Positions 1 through 8,681 of a stretch of DNA of 64,000 nt are shown in pieces. The stretch comes from Halomonas campaniensis (GTDB lineage: Bacteria; Pseudomonadota; Gammaproteobacteria; Pseudomonadales; Halomonadaceae), in contig NZ_JACHZF010000015.1 of NCBI RefSeq assembly GCF_014193375.1, positions 1 through 64,000 of the forward strand, given 5' to 3'. The notes under the pieces are model-generated. The model was given only the letters and a program-made list of their open reading frames with translations. It ran no database searches and had not been told where the DNA came from. The position numbers and the translations under genes are program-made. Positions within the stretch are counted from its first letter, which is position 1. Each line of letters begins with the position of its first letter.

Positions 1-849
1 CTGGTGGTGGGCGAGGGCGTCGCCTCCATCGCCGAGGCCGCCGCCAGGCTCGACGGCGTGAGCAAGGTCCGCGTGGCCGACCACGCCGCCTACGCCCACC
101 TGCTGGCCGAGCCCACCGCGGCGCTGCTCAACGAGCTGGCCGGCGACTACACCCACCTGCTGGCGGCCGCCTCCACCACCGGCAAGAACGTGCTGCCCCG
201 CGTGGCAGCCCTGCGCGATGTGGCGCAGATCTCCGAGATCATCGCGGTGGAGTCCCCGGACACCTTCAAGCGCCCGATCTACGCCGGCAACGCTATCGCC
301 ACGGTGCAGAGCGAGGACATCCTCAAGGTGATCACCGTACGCACCACCGGCTTCGATGCGGTCGGCTCTCTACAAGGGCAGGGCGGCAGCGCCGCCATAG
401 AAGCGGTGGACCTGTCCTTCACGAAAGAGGCCGACAACGCCCAGTCCACCTTCCTCAAGGAGGCGCTGGCCAAGTCCGATCGCCCCGAGCTCTCCGCCGC
501 CAGGGTAGTGATCTCCGGCGGCCGCGGCATGGGCAACGGCGAGAACTTCACGCTGCTCGACGGCATCGCCGACAAGCTGGGTGCGGCCATCGGTGCCTCG
601 CGCGCCGCGGTGGACGCCGGCTTCGTGCCCAACGACATGCAGGTGGGCCAGACCGGCAAGATCGTCGCGCCCGAGCTTTACATCGCCGTGGGCATCTCCG
701 GTGCCATCCAGCACCTGGCCGGCATGAAGGACTCCAAGGTGATCGTTGCCATCAACAAGGACGAGGAGGCGCCGATCTTCCAGGTCGCGGACTATGGATT
801 AGTGGCCGATCTCTTCCAGGCGCTGCCGGAACTCGAGAGCAAGCTCTAA
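1..849 (+). CDS. etfA: Electron transfer flavoprotein alpha subunit (5' end off window)
   Basis: This is the FAD-binding alpha subunit of ETF, which passes electrons from acyl-CoA dehydrogenases to ETF-ubiquinone oxidoreductase. The reading frame is open from base 1, so the first roughly 35 residues lie outside the window. What remains is the end of the N-terminal domain ([19 protein letters not shown]) and the complete C-terminal FAD domain. The latter carries the family signature [20 protein letters not shown] and the following [19 protein letters not shown]. The gene stops 11 bases before the hydroxyacyl-CoA dehydrogenase gene, with a strong AAGGAGG site between, so the two are almost certainly co-transcribed. 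That suggests an ETF dedicated to a beta-oxidation-like route rather than general fatty acid turnover. etfB would be expected just upstream of the window. Confidence 0.96.
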   Translation: MVVGEGVASIAEAAARLDGVSKVRVADHAAYAHLLAEPTAALLNELAGDYTHLLAAASTTGKNVLPRVAALRDVAQISEIIAVESPDTFKRPIYAGNAIATVQSEDILKVITVRTTGFDAVGSLQGQGGSAAIEAVDLSFTKEADNAQSTFLKEALAKSDRPELSAARVVISGGRGMGNGENFTLLDGIADKLGAAIGASRAAVDAGFVPNDMQVGQTGKIVAPELYIAVGISGAIQHLAGMKDSKVIVAINKDEEAPIFQVADYGLVADLFQALPELESKL

Positions 850-860
850 GGAGGTGAGGC

Positions 861-2378
861 ATGGCCGAGTCAGCCAAGGAGAGGATCGGTGTCGTCGGCA
901 GCGGCGTGATGGGGCGCGGTATCGTCCAGCTGTTCGCCGCGGCGGGCCACGAGGTGTGGCTGCATGACAGCCGTGAAGGGGCCATCGAGGAGGCCCTGGG
1001 CGTTATTGGCGGGCTGCTCGAGCGCTCGGTGGCCAAGGGGCGCCTCTCGGCGGAAGAGCGGAAAGCGACGCTGGCCCGCATCCACCAAAGCGATGGCCTG
1101 GCCGGGCTCGCCGGGTGCGACCTGGTGATCGAGGCGATCGTCGAGAGCCTGGAGGCCAAGCAGGCACTGCTGCGCCAGCTGGAGGAGGTGGTCTCTCATG
1201 AGGCGATACTGGCCAGCAACACCTCGTCGCTGTCGGTGACGCGCCTCGCCAGCGCCTGCCGTCACCCCGAGCGGGTGGCAGGTTACCATTTCTTCAACCC
1301 CGTGCCGCTGATGAAGATCGTCGAGGTGGTGCGCGGCGAGCTGACCCGCCCCGAGGTGATCGCGCGGCTCGAGCGGCTGGCCCGAGAGGCCGGTCACTTC
1401 CCGGCGCTGACCCCGGACACCCCCGGGTTCCTGGTCAACCACGCCGGGCGCGCCTACGTCCCCGAGGCGCTGCGGCTGCTGGACGAGGGGATCGCCACGC
1501 CGGCGCAGATCGACCGCATCCTCTGCCTCTCCCTGGGGTTCCGCATGGGGCCCTTCGAGCTGCTCGACCTGATCGGCCTCGATGTGACTCATGCGGTGAT
1601 GGAGTCGGTCTATCGCCAGTTCTATGACGACCCCTACTACACGCCCTCCTGGCAGGTGCCGCGGCGCATCGCCGCCGGCCTGCTGGGGCGCAAGAGCGGT
1701 CAGGGGTTCTATCGCTACGAAGAGGGCAAACGGGTCGAACCGGAGGTGGCGCCGCCGCCGGCGATTCCCGTGACGCGTCCCTTCTGGCTGGATCGCCGGG
1801 AGCCCGAGTGGCGAGAGCGCATCGCCCGCCTGGCGGAGTCGGTTGGCTCGCGGCTGGAGGAGGGCGCGGCACCCTCGCCCGAGGCCATCTGCCTGGTGAC
1901 GCCCCGGGGAGAGACGGTCAGCGAGACCGTCGCCGAGCGTGGCCTGCCGGCGGAGCGCACCATCGCGCTTGAGACCCTGGCTGGCTTTGATGCCTGCCGG
2001 GTGCTGATGCGCCATCCCGCCATCGACGAGGAGGTGCTGGCCCAGGTGAGTGCGGCCCTCGGCGCCGATGGGGTGCCGGTGGAGGTGATTCACGACTCGC
2101 CGGGGTTCGTGGCCCAGCGCATCCTCGCCTTCATGGTCAATATCGGCAGCGAGATCGTGCGCCGCGGCGTTGCCGAGCCCGTCACCCTGGACCGTGCCGT
2201 CAAGCTGGCGCTGGGCTACCCGCAGGGCCCGCTGGCTTTCGGCGAGCGCTTCGGCCCGGAGACCTTCGCCCGGGTGCTCGGCTGCCTGCACGACCACTAT
2301 TGCGAGCCACGCTATCGGATCAGCCCCTGGCTGAAGCAGCGCATCGCGATGGGACTTCCTCTACGCGAGTCACTATGA
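861..2378 (+). CDS. paaH: 3-hydroxyacyl-CoA dehydrogenase, PaaH/PaaC type
   Basis: A 505-residue NAD-dependent 3-hydroxyacyl-CoA dehydrogenase. The Rossmann nucleotide loop GVVGSGVMGRGI lies at about residues 9-20, and the catalytic histidine segment YHFFNPVPLMKIVEV at about 142-156. A first 3HCDH C-terminal domain ends near residue 285, and a second, diverged 3HCDH-like domain fills the C-terminus. The two-domain layout at about 500 residues, without a fused enoyl-CoA hydratase, matches the phenylacetate-pathway PaaH/PaaC family rather than FadB. In that pathway it oxidises 3-hydroxyadipyl-CoA to 3-oxoadipyl-CoA, the substrate of the thiolase encoded at 5890. The start was chosen for the AAGGAGG site just upstream. 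Substrate assignment is inferred from family and context; no other paa genes are in the window. Confidence 0.87.
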   Translation: MAESAKERIGVVGSGVMGRGIVQLFAAAGHEVWLHDSREGAIEEALGVIGGLLERSVAKGRLSAEERKATLARIHQSDGLAGLAGCDLVIEAIVESLEAKQALLRQLEEVVSHEAILASNTSSLSVTRLASACRHPERVAGYHFFNPVPLMKIVEVVRGELTRPEVIARLERLAREAGHFPALTPDTPGFLVNHAGRAYVPEALRLLDEGIATPAQIDRILCLSLGFRMGPFELLDLIGLDVTHAVMESVYRQFYDDPYYTPSWQVPRRIAAGLLGRKSGQGFYRYEEGKRVEPEVAPPPAIPVTRPFWLDRREPEWRERIARLAESVGSRLEEGAAPSPEAICLVTPRGETVSETVAERGLPAERTIALETLAGFDACRVLMRHPAIDEEVLAQVSAALGADGVPVEVIHDSPGFVAQRILAFMVNIGSEIVRRGVAEPVTLDRAVKLALGYPQGPLAFGERFGPETFARVLGCLHDHYCEPRYRISPWLKQRIAMGLPLRESL

Positions 2379-2445
2379 CACCGGGTGCCCGGTGGCGCCC
2401 CTTTGCACCCGCTGCCTGATTATCAACAACGACAAGGGAATCTAT

Positions 2446-3219
2446 ATGGCGGATGAATACATACTGGAAACTCGGGGGTTGACCAAGGAATTCCGCGGCT
2501 TCACCGCCGTGGACGATGTCAACCTGCAGGTCCAGGAGGGGCATATCCACGCCCTGATCGGCCCCAACGGGGCGGGCAAGACCACGGTCTTCAACCTGCT
2601 CACCAAGTTCCTGCCGCCCACCCGCGGCGAGATCCTCTACCGCGGCAAGCCGATCACCGGCATGAAGGCCAACGAGATCGCCCGCCTGGGCCTGGTGCGC
2701 TCCTTCCAGATCTCCGCGGTCTTCGGCCACATGACCGCCATGGAGAACGTGCGCGTGGCCCTGCAGCGGCCCATGGGTACCTCCTTCCACTTCTGGAAGT
2801 CCGAACGCACCCTCGACCACCTCAACGACCGCGCCATCGAGCTGCTCGAGGAGGTGGGCCTGCGCGAGTACGCCGACGTGCTCACCGTGGAGATGCCCTA
2901 TGGGCGCAAGCGGGCGCTGGAGGTGGCCACCACCCTGGCCATGGACCCCACCATGATGCTGCTCGACGAGCCGACCCAGGGCATGGGCGCCGAGGACGTC
3001 GACCGCATCGTCGAGCTGATCCGCCGCGTGGCCCGCGGGCGCACCGTGCTGATGGTGGAGCACAACCTCAGCGTGGTCAGCCGGCTGTGCGACCGCATCA
3101 CCGTGCTGGCCCGCGGCGCGGTGCTGGCCGAGGGCGACTACGCCACGGTCTCCGCCGACCCGCGGGTCAAGGAGGCCTACATGGGCAGCGAAGCGGCGGA
3201 AGAGGAGGCCAGCGCATGA
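2446..3219 (+). CDS. livG: HAAT-family ABC transporter ATPase (LivG-like), system 1
   Basis: Cytoplasmic ATPase of a branched-chain-amino-acid-type (HAAT) importer. Visible are Walker A GPNGAGKTT (about residues 38-46), Walker B MMLLDEPTQGM and the switch histidine in MVEHNLSVV. The ABC signature is the degenerate form YGRKRALEVA seen in one LivG subgroup that often serves aromatic or carboxylic acids. The start at MADEYILETRGL is preferred over an upstream in-frame ATG at 2392 because it has an AAGGGA site in front and matches family length (257 aa). The stop overlaps the next ATPase start (ATGA). The neighbouring genes suggest the cargo is an aromatic or dicarboxylic acid rather than leucine; this is inference. 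Confidence 0.9.
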   Translation: MADEYILETRGLTKEFRGFTAVDDVNLQVQEGHIHALIGPNGAGKTTVFNLLTKFLPPTRGEILYRGKPITGMKANEIARLGLVRSFQISAVFGHMTAMENVRVALQRPMGTSFHFWKSERTLDHLNDRAIELLEEVGLREYADVLTVEMPYGRKRALEVATTLAMDPTMMLLDEPTQGMGAEDVDRIVELIRRVARGRTVLMVEHNLSVVSRLCDRITVLARGAVLAEGDYATVSADPRVKEAYMGSEAAEEEASA

Positions 3220-3962
3220 ACCAGCCAGCCGAGAGCCTGATGGAGTACCAGGACCGCGACGGCGCCGAGATGCTGCGCGTGCGCGACCTGCACGCCTTCT
3301 ACGGCGAGTCGCACATCCTCCACGGCGTCGACTTCGACGTGAAGCGTGGCGAGCTGGTGACCCTGCTCGGGCGCAACGGCGCCGGGCGCAGCACCACCCT
3401 CAAGGCGATCATGAACATGGTCGGCCGGCGCACCGGCTCGATCATGATCAACGGCACCGAGACGCTGGGCATGCCGGCGCACCGTATCCCGCGGCTGGGG
3501 ATCGGCTACTGCCCCGAGGAGCGCGGGATCTTCGCCAGCCTCGACGTCGAGGAGAACCTGCTGCTGCCGCCCACGGTGCGCTCCGGCGGGATGTCCATCG
3601 ATGAGATCTACGAGATGTTCCCCAACCTCTACGAGCGTCGGCGCAGCCAGGGCACGCGGCTCTCCGGGGGCGAGCAGCAGATGCTGGCCATGGCGCGGAT
3701 CCTGCGCACCGGGGCGCGGCTGCTGCTGCTCGACGAGATCACCGAGGGGCTGGCACCGGTCATCGTCCAGGCGCTGGGCCAGGTGCTGGTCAAGCTCAAG
3801 GAACGCGGCATGACCATCGTGCTGGTGGAGCAGAACTTCCGCTTCGCCGCGCCGCTGGCCGACCGCCACTTCGTGATGGACCACGGCCTGATCGTCGAGG
3901 AGATCTCGGCGGCCGAGCTGCCGAGCAAGCGCGAGCACCTGCACACCCTGCTCGGCGTCTGA
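3216..3962 (+). CDS. livF: HAAT-family ABC transporter ATPase (LivF-like), system 1
   Basis: Second ATPase of the importer, 248 residues from the ATG that overlaps the livG stop. The signature LSGGEQQMLAMAR and Walker B LLLLDEITEGLAP are intact. The Walker A is odd: it reads GRNGAGRSTT, with arginine (about residue 58) where nearly all ABC ATPases have the catalytic lysine. The same position is lysine in the second LivF of this window (15805). The rest of the fold and the end (LLGV) are full length, so the gene is not decayed. An internal ATG at 3240 is a possible alternative start. Confidence 0.9.
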   Translation: MNQPAESLMEYQDRDGAEMLRVRDLHAFYGESHILHGVDFDVKRGELVTLLGRNGAGRSTTLKAIMNMVGRRTGSIMINGTETLGMPAHRIPRLGIGYCPEERGIFASLDVEENLLLPPTVRSGGMSIDEIYEMFPNLYERRRSQGTRLSGGEQQMLAMARILRTGARLLLLDEITEGLAPVIVQALGQVLVKLKERGMTIVLVEQNFRFAAPLADRHFVMDHGLIVEEISAAELPSKREHLHTLLGV

Positions 3963-3988
3963 GCCGGCTCTACTAGGAGACTTTCGAC

Positions 3989-4876
3989 ATGACGATGATA
4001 TTCGGGGTGCCCCTGGCAGTGTTCATGGGGCAGCTGCTGCTGGGCCTGATCAACGGCGCCTTCTACGCCCTGCTGAGCCTGGGCCTGGCGGTGATCTTCG
4101 GCCTGCTGAAGATCGTCAACTTCGCCCACGGCGCCATGTATATGCTGGGGGCCTTCGCCACCCTGCTGGGCATGCGCTACCTGGGCATCAATTACTGGGC
4201 GGCGCTGCTGCTCGCGCCGCTGGTGGTGGGCCTGTTCGGCATGCTGCTCGAGCGGACCATGCTGCGGCGCATCGCCCACCTGGATCACCTCTACGGCCTG
4301 CTGCTGACCTTCGGCCTGGCGCTGATCTTCGAGGGGACCCTGGTCAACTTCTTCGGCGTCTCCGGGGCTCGCTACCCGACTCCCGAGGCGCTGCAGGGCG
4401 GCTTCCAGACGGGCTTCATGTTCCTGCCCACCTACCGCGCCTGGGTGCTGGTGGCGGCCATCGTGGTGTGCTTCTTCACCTGGTACATGATCGAGCGCAC
4501 CCGGCTCGGCGCCTACCTGCGTGCCGGCACCGAGAACCCGGCGCTGATGCAGGCCTTCGGCGTCAACGTGCCGCTGCTGATCACCCTGACCTACGGCTTC
4601 GGCGTGGCGCTGGCCGCCTTCGCCGGGGTGCTGGCCGCACCGCTCTACCCGGTGTCGCCCACCATGGGTTCCAACCTGCTGATCGTGGTCTTTGCGGTGG
4701 TGGTGATCGGCGGCATGGGCTCGATCCTCGGCGCCGTGCTCACCGGCCTCGGCATGGGCCTGATCGAGGGCCTGACCAAGGTGTACTACCCCGAGGCGGC
4801 CAACACCGTGATCTTCCTGGTGATGATCCTGGTGCTGCTGACCCGACCCGCCGGCCTGTTCGGCAAGGAGGCATGA
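3989..4876 (+). CDS. livH: HAAT-family ABC permease (LivH-like), system 1
   Basis: Inner-membrane permease of 295 residues with about eight hydrophobic segments. The N-terminal LLLGLINGAFYALLSLGLAV and the NFAHGAMYMLGAF element are hallmarks of LivH permeases. The cytoplasmic coupling region is TRLGAYLRAGTENPALMQAFG, and the C-terminal part has VVIGGMGSILGAVLTGLGMG. It follows livF after 26 bases with an AGGAG site, and its stop overlaps an alternative livM start. The gene order livG-livF-livH-livM is a complete permease/ATPase set without a substrate-binding protein. Confidence 0.93.
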   Translation: MTMIFGVPLAVFMGQLLLGLINGAFYALLSLGLAVIFGLLKIVNFAHGAMYMLGAFATLLGMRYLGINYWAALLLAPLVVGLFGMLLERTMLRRIAHLDHLYGLLLTFGLALIFEGTLVNFFGVSGARYPTPEALQGGFQTGFMFLPTYRAWVLVAAIVVCFFTWYMIERTRLGAYLRAGTENPALMQAFGVNVPLLITLTYGFGVALAAFAGVLAAPLYPVSPTMGSNLLIVVFAVVVIGGMGSILGAVLTGLGMGLIEGLTKVYYPEAANTVIFLVMILVLLTRPAGLFGKEA

Positions 4877-4878
4877 CC

Positions 4879-5862
4879 ATGTCTGCGACCCAGACCCTGA
4901 CGCCGTCCATGAAGCGCCAGCGCCGTGCCGACATGCGCCGCAACGTCTTCTACCTGGTGCTGATCGGCATCGGCCTGGTGGCCCCGTTCGTGGCCTACCC
5001 GGTGTTCCTGATGAAGGTGCTGTGCTTCGCGCTGTTCGCCTGCGCCTTCAACCTGCTGCTCGGCTATGCGGGGCTGCTCTCCTTCGGCCACGCCGCCTTC
5101 CTGGCCACCGGCGGCTATGTCACCGGCTACCTGCTGTCGAGCCACCCGGCGCTCACCCCGGAGCTGGGCATCCTCGCCGGCACCCTGGCCGCCGTGGCGC
5201 TCGGGGCGGTGTTCGGCGCCCTGTCGATTCGCCGCCAGGGCATCTACTTCGCCATGGTGACCCTGGCGCTGGCCCAGCTGGTGTTCTTCGTCTACGTCCA
5301 GTCGCCCTTCACCGGCGGCGAGGACGGCCTGCACGGGGTGCCGCGGGGCGACCTGTTCGGCGTGATCAGCCTGCGCAGCAACCTGGCGATGTACTACTTC
5401 GTGTTCGCCATCTTCCTGTTCGGCTTCGCGATCATCCAGCGTGCCGTGCACTCGCCCTATGGCCAGGTGCTCAAGGCGATCCGCGAGAACGAGCCGCGGG
5501 CGGTCTCGCTGGGCTACAACGTCGACGCCTACAAGTGGGTGGCCTTCGTCCTCTCCGCGGGCCTGGCCGGCCTTGCCGGCTCCACCAAGACGGTGGTGTT
5601 CCAGCTCGCCTCGCTGACCGACGCCCACTGGCACATGTCCGGCGAGGTGATCCTGATGACCCTGCTGGGCGGAGTGGGCACCCTGTTCGGTCCGGTGGTG
5701 GGGGCGGGCATCGTGGTCAGCCTGCAGCACCTGCTGGCGCAGTCGCCGCTGGGCAACTGGGTGGGACCGATCCTCGGGGTGATCTTCGTGATCTGTGTGC
5801 TGAGCTTCCGCAGCGGCATCGTCGGCGAGATCCTCAAGTCCTACCGCAAGAACTTTAAATAA
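4879..5862 (+). CDS. livM: HAAT-family ABC permease (LivM-like), system 1
   Basis: Second permease subunit, 327 residues and polytopic. The characteristic NLLLGYAGLLSFGHAAFLAT segment lies near residues 50-70, and GVGTLFGPVVGAGIVV near the C-terminus. The start at ATG 4879 is preferred over ATG 4873 because the AAGGAGG at 4865-4871 is then 7 bases away; the earlier ATG would leave only one base. No stem-loop or T-run follows, and the thiolase gene begins 27 bases later, so the operon probably continues. Confidence 0.92.
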   Translation: MSATQTLTPSMKRQRRADMRRNVFYLVLIGIGLVAPFVAYPVFLMKVLCFALFACAFNLLLGYAGLLSFGHAAFLATGGYVTGYLLSSHPALTPELGILAGTLAAVALGAVFGALSIRRQGIYFAMVTLALAQLVFFVYVQSPFTGGEDGLHGVPRGDLFGVISLRSNLAMYYFVFAIFLFGFAIIQRAVHSPYGQVLKAIRENEPRAVSLGYNVDAYKWVAFVLSAGLAGLAGSTKTVVFQLASLTDAHWHMSGEVILMTLLGGVGTLFGPVVGAGIVVSLQHLLAQSPLGNWVGPILGVIFVICVLSFRSGIVGEILKSYRKNFK

Positions 5863-5889
5863 ATTGCCGTGAATAACTTGGTGCTAGTT

Positions 5890-7092
5890 ATGAATAGTGT
5901 CTACCTCTGTCATCCACGCCGCAGCGGTATCGGCCGCTTCGGCGGCACCCTCTCGAGTGTTCGCCCCGACGACCTGGCGGCCGTCATCGTCAAGGCGGTG
6001 CTGGCACAAGCCCCCGAGCTTGACCCGGCGGCCATCGACGACGTGTTCATGGGCTGTGCCAACCAGGCCGGCGAGGACAACCGCAGCGTGGCGCGCATGT
6101 CCGCCCTGCTGGCGGGCCTGCCCACTTCCGTCCCTGGCACCACCCTGAACCGCCTGTGCGGCTCCGGCATGGACGCGGTGGGCACCGCCTTCCGCGCCAT
6201 CAAGGCCGGCGAGATGGAGCTGGCCCTGGCCGGCGGCGTGGAGTCCATGTCCCGGGCGCCCTATGTGATGGGCAAGGCCGACAGCGCCTTCTCCCGGGGC
6301 CAGAAGATCGAGGACACCACCATCGGCTGGCGTTTCATCAACCCGCTGATGAAGAAGGCCTATGGCGTCGAGTCCATGCCGGAGACCGCCGAGAACGTCG
6401 CCGAGCAGTTCAATATTTCCCGCGAGGACCAGGACGCCTTCGCCCTGCGCTCCCAGCAGAAGGCCGCCGCCGCACAGCAGGCCGGCCGCTTCGCGCTGGA
6501 GATCACCGCCATCGAGATCCCGCGCCGCAAGCAGGAACCGCTGCGCTTCGACCAGGACGAGCACCTGCGCGCGACGACGCTCGAGAAGCTCGCTGGCCTG
6601 CCGACGCCGTTCCGCGAGGGCGGCAGCGTCACCGCCGGCAACGCCTCGGGCGTCAACGACGGCGCTGCCGCCATGCTGGTGGCAAGCGCCGTCGCGGTGG
6701 AGAAGCACGGCCTCACCCCCATGGCGAAGATCCTCGGCATGGCCACCGCCGGCGTCGAGCCGCGCATCATGGGCATCGGCCCGGTACCCGCGGTGCAGAA
6801 GCTGCTCGCGCGCACCGGCGTGTCGCTGGACGAGATCGACGTGATCGAGCTCAACGAGGCCTTCGCCGCCCAGGCCCTGGCCTGCCTGCGCGAGCTGGGG
6901 ATTGCCGACGACGACCCGCGGGTCAACCCCAACGGCGGTGCCATCGCCCTGGGCCACCCGCTGGGCATGTCCGGCGCCCGCCTGCTGATGACCGCCGCCC
7001 ATGAGCTGCAGAGGAGCGGCAAGCGCTACGCCCTGTGCACCATGTGCGTGGGCGTGGGGCAGGGCATCGCCACGCTGCTGGAGAGGACCTAG
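5890..7092 (+). CDS. pcaF: Beta-ketoadipyl-CoA thiolase (PcaF/PaaJ type)
   Basis: A 400-residue thiolase that cleaves 3-oxoadipyl-CoA to succinyl-CoA and acetyl-CoA, the last step shared by the beta-ketoadipate and phenylacetate routes. Nucleophile Cys90 sits in [13 protein letters not shown], the general-base histidine in [16 protein letters not shown], and the second cysteine in [11 protein letters not shown]. The segments [11 protein letters not shown] and [13 protein letters not shown] are typical of the PcaF/PaaJ subgroup and not of FadA. The start is placed at [19 protein letters not shown], which puts the active cysteine at the family position. The opening CHPRRSG differs from the usual CDAIRTP but keeps the arginine and IGRFGG. 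It may serve both the 3-hydroxyacyl-CoA dehydrogenase upstream and the catechol branch downstream. Confidence 0.92.
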   Translation: MNSVYLCHPRRSGIGRFGGTLSSVRPDDLAAVIVKAVLAQAPELDPAAIDDVFMGCANQAGEDNRSVARMSALLAGLPTSVPGTTLNRLCGSGMDAVGTAFRAIKAGEMELALAGGVESMSRAPYVMGKADSAFSRGQKIEDTTIGWRFINPLMKKAYGVESMPETAENVAEQFNISREDQDAFALRSQQKAAAAQQAGRFALEITAIEIPRRKQEPLRFDQDEHLRATTLEKLAGLPTPFREGGSVTAGNASGVNDGAAAMLVASAVAVEKHGLTPMAKILGMATAGVEPRIMGIGPVPAVQKLLARTGVSLDEIDVIELNEAFAAQALACLRELGIADDDPRVNPNGGAIALGHPLGMSGARLLMTAAHELQRSGKRYALCTMCVGVGQGIATLLERT

Positions 7093-7094
7093 CC

Positions 7095-8147
7095 ATGCAG
7101 GAGACCATGAAGACCGTCGTGATTACCGGCCACGGTGGCAATGAGGTGGTCGAGGTCAGGCAGGGCGAACGGCCCCGGCGACGGCCGGGCGAGGCGCTGG
7201 TGCGCCTGGAGGCGGGCACCCTCAACCAGGTCGACCTCTACATGCGCAACAGCGGTGCGGGCATCACCCACGAGCTGCCGCTGGTGATGGGGCTGGACGG
7301 CGCTGGCGTGGTGGAGGCCATCGAGGAGGGCGAGACGCGCCTGGCGACGGGCCAGCGGGTCGTGGTCTTTCCCAACCTGACCTGCGGGCGGTGCGAGTTC
7401 TGCCAGCGGGGCGACGACGTGCTCTGCACCCGCATGAAGCTGATGGGCGAGCATGTGGACGGCACCTTCGCCCAGTGGCTCAGCGTGCCGGTGGAGAACC
7501 TCTTCCCCATGCCGGCTCACCTGGACTTCGTGCAGGCCGCGGCCATGGGGGTCAACTACCTCACCGCCTGGCGGATGCTCTTCACCCGGGCGCAGCTGAA
7601 GCCCTGGGAGACGGTGCTGGTGTTCGGGGTGGGCGGTGGCGTGTCGCTGGCCGCCATGCAGCTGGCCGCCAGCATCGGCGCCAGGGTGATCGTCACCTCC
7701 CGGGAGGACGAGAAGCTCCAGCGGGCCTTGACGCTGGGCGCCCACGAGACGATCAACGGCAGTACCGAGGAGGTGGCTCGACGCGTCATGGCGCTTACCG
7801 ACGGCCGCGGCGTGGACGTGGTGGTCGAGAACGTTGGCGAGGCCGTCTGGGCCTCGGCCATGAAGTCGCTGGTGCGCGGCGGGCGCCTGGTGACCTGCGG
7901 GGCGACCTCGGGGGACCAGCCCCCGGCTGACCTGAAGCGTCTCTTTATCCGCCAGCTGCAGATCATCGGCTCCACCAGCGGCAACGCCGCGGAGTTCCGT
8001 GAGCTGCTCGCCTACGTGGAGCGCCAAGGGATCACCCCCGTCATCGACAGCGTCTATCCGCTGGAGGCCATTCACGAAGCGCTGGACCGCCTCGAGTCGG
8101 GGAGCCGGATGGGCAAGGTGGGGCTGGCCCTGCAGCCGAGTGGCTAA
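7095..8147 (+). CDS. Zinc-binding MDR-family dehydrogenase/quinone oxidoreductase
   Basis: A 350-residue medium-chain dehydrogenase/reductase. The structural zinc lobe is clear, with a four-cysteine cluster in TCGRCEFCQRGDDVLC. The cofactor-binding part has VFGVGGGVSLAAMQLA (expected NAD(P) loop) followed by ARVIVTSREDEKL. The catalytic zinc ligands of alcohol dehydrogenases are not evident: the usual cysteine after the first strand is missing (LNQVDLYMRNSG) and the GHE motif is replaced by MGLDGAGVV. It therefore resembles quinone-oxidoreductase-like members that keep only structural zinc. It starts three bases after the thiolase stop with a GAGAGGA site, so it is the last gene of the upstream operon. 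Substrate unknown. Confidence 0.85.
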   Translation: MQETMKTVVITGHGGNEVVEVRQGERPRRRPGEALVRLEAGTLNQVDLYMRNSGAGITHELPLVMGLDGAGVVEAIEEGETRLATGQRVVVFPNLTCGRCEFCQRGDDVLCTRMKLMGEHVDGTFAQWLSVPVENLFPMPAHLDFVQAAAMGVNYLTAWRMLFTRAQLKPWETVLVFGVGGGVSLAAMQLAASIGARVIVTSREDEKLQRALTLGAHETINGSTEEVARRVMALTDGRGVDVVVENVGEAVWASAMKSLVRGGRLVTCGATSGDQPPADLKRLFIRQLQIIGSTSGNAAEFRELLAYVERQGITPVIDSVYPLEAIHEALDRLESGSRMGKVGLALQPSG

Positions 8148-8213
8148 GAGGGAGCGCAAGGCTCCTGACAAGGCGTGAAGTGTTTTCTCTCGGCCGGGGA
8201 CGACCGGCGGCTT

Positions 8214-8241
8214 GGCGACGGACAACCCCGTCGCCTTTTTT
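8214..8241 (+). terminator. Rho-independent terminator of the upstream catabolic operon
   Basis: A perfect 8-bp stem GGCGACGG (8214-8221) pairs with CCGTCGCC (8228-8235) around a 6-base loop and is followed directly by six T residues. It lies 67 bases after the MDR dehydrogenase stop and separates that operon from catA. Confidence 0.93.
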
Positions 8242-8509
8242 GTCGGCGTCATCGGCCATTATGCTTTTGTCGCACCTTCTCGCCTCCGCAGGGTTGACGG
8301 AGCGTGACTTCTCCCCCCGCCGGCGCCCCCGGAGCGCTGGTGATCCTCCCTTCTGACCCTCCTTCGCCGCCGGCATGGCGGTCGCCTGATGCGGCAGCCG
8401 GTGGCAGGTGCCAGATGAGGCACAGAACTGCCGGTTAACGCATTGGTTATTCATGGTTTTTTCGCTTTTGACCAAGGCGCGTCACTGATCTTTCCGGTCG
8501 GGGAGTCCG

Positions 8510-8545
8510 ATACCCCTGAGGTATGGCGGGGTACCCATTCGATAT
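8510..8545 (+). promoter_or_regulatory. BenM/CatM-type LysR operator pair upstream of catA
   Basis: Positions 8510-8524 read ATAC-CCCTGAG-GTAT, an exact match to the ATAC-N7-GTAT consensus known for BenM and CatM. A second, two-mismatch copy GTAC-N7-ATAT occupies 8531-8545. It begins exactly 21 bases (two helical turns) after the first, the geometry expected for an LTTR tetramer. A weak promoter candidate (TTGGTT at 8545-8550, CAGAAT at 8569-8574) overlaps the distal half-site. The regulator itself is not an adjacent gene: the only LysR gene in the window is at 18795-19688. Motif seen directly; function inferred. Confidence 0.72.
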
Positions 8546-8681
8546 TGGTTGCCTCTTGCGGCGAGCGCCAGAATCACCTCGACATCCAGTAGAAGCGGAC
8601 ACCAGAGCCGCCCACACCATGGCCTTGCACTCCCCCTGACGCAGCGCAGGGCACAACGACAACGACGAGGAGATGACCCCC

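Larger units (their letters stand above)
8148..8681 (+). other. 534-base intergenic region before catA
   Basis: No convincing gene is seen here. The left part holds the terminator of the preceding operon (8214-8241). The right part holds an LTTR-type operator pair (8510-8545) and the leader of catA. The stretch from about 8245 to 8500 shows no motif I can support. The ORFs that cross it lack ribosome binding sites and recognisable family features. Confidence 0.7.

Noticed and set aside
5869..5889. Upstream start of the thiolase giving seven extra residues
   Set aside because: The extra residues do not match the family, and ATG 5890 places the active cysteine at residue 90 as expected.
8245..8500. 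Small minus- and plus-strand frames between the MDR dehydrogenase and catA
   Set aside because: No ribosome sites and no recognisable protein features; the region is best read as regulatory/intergenic.
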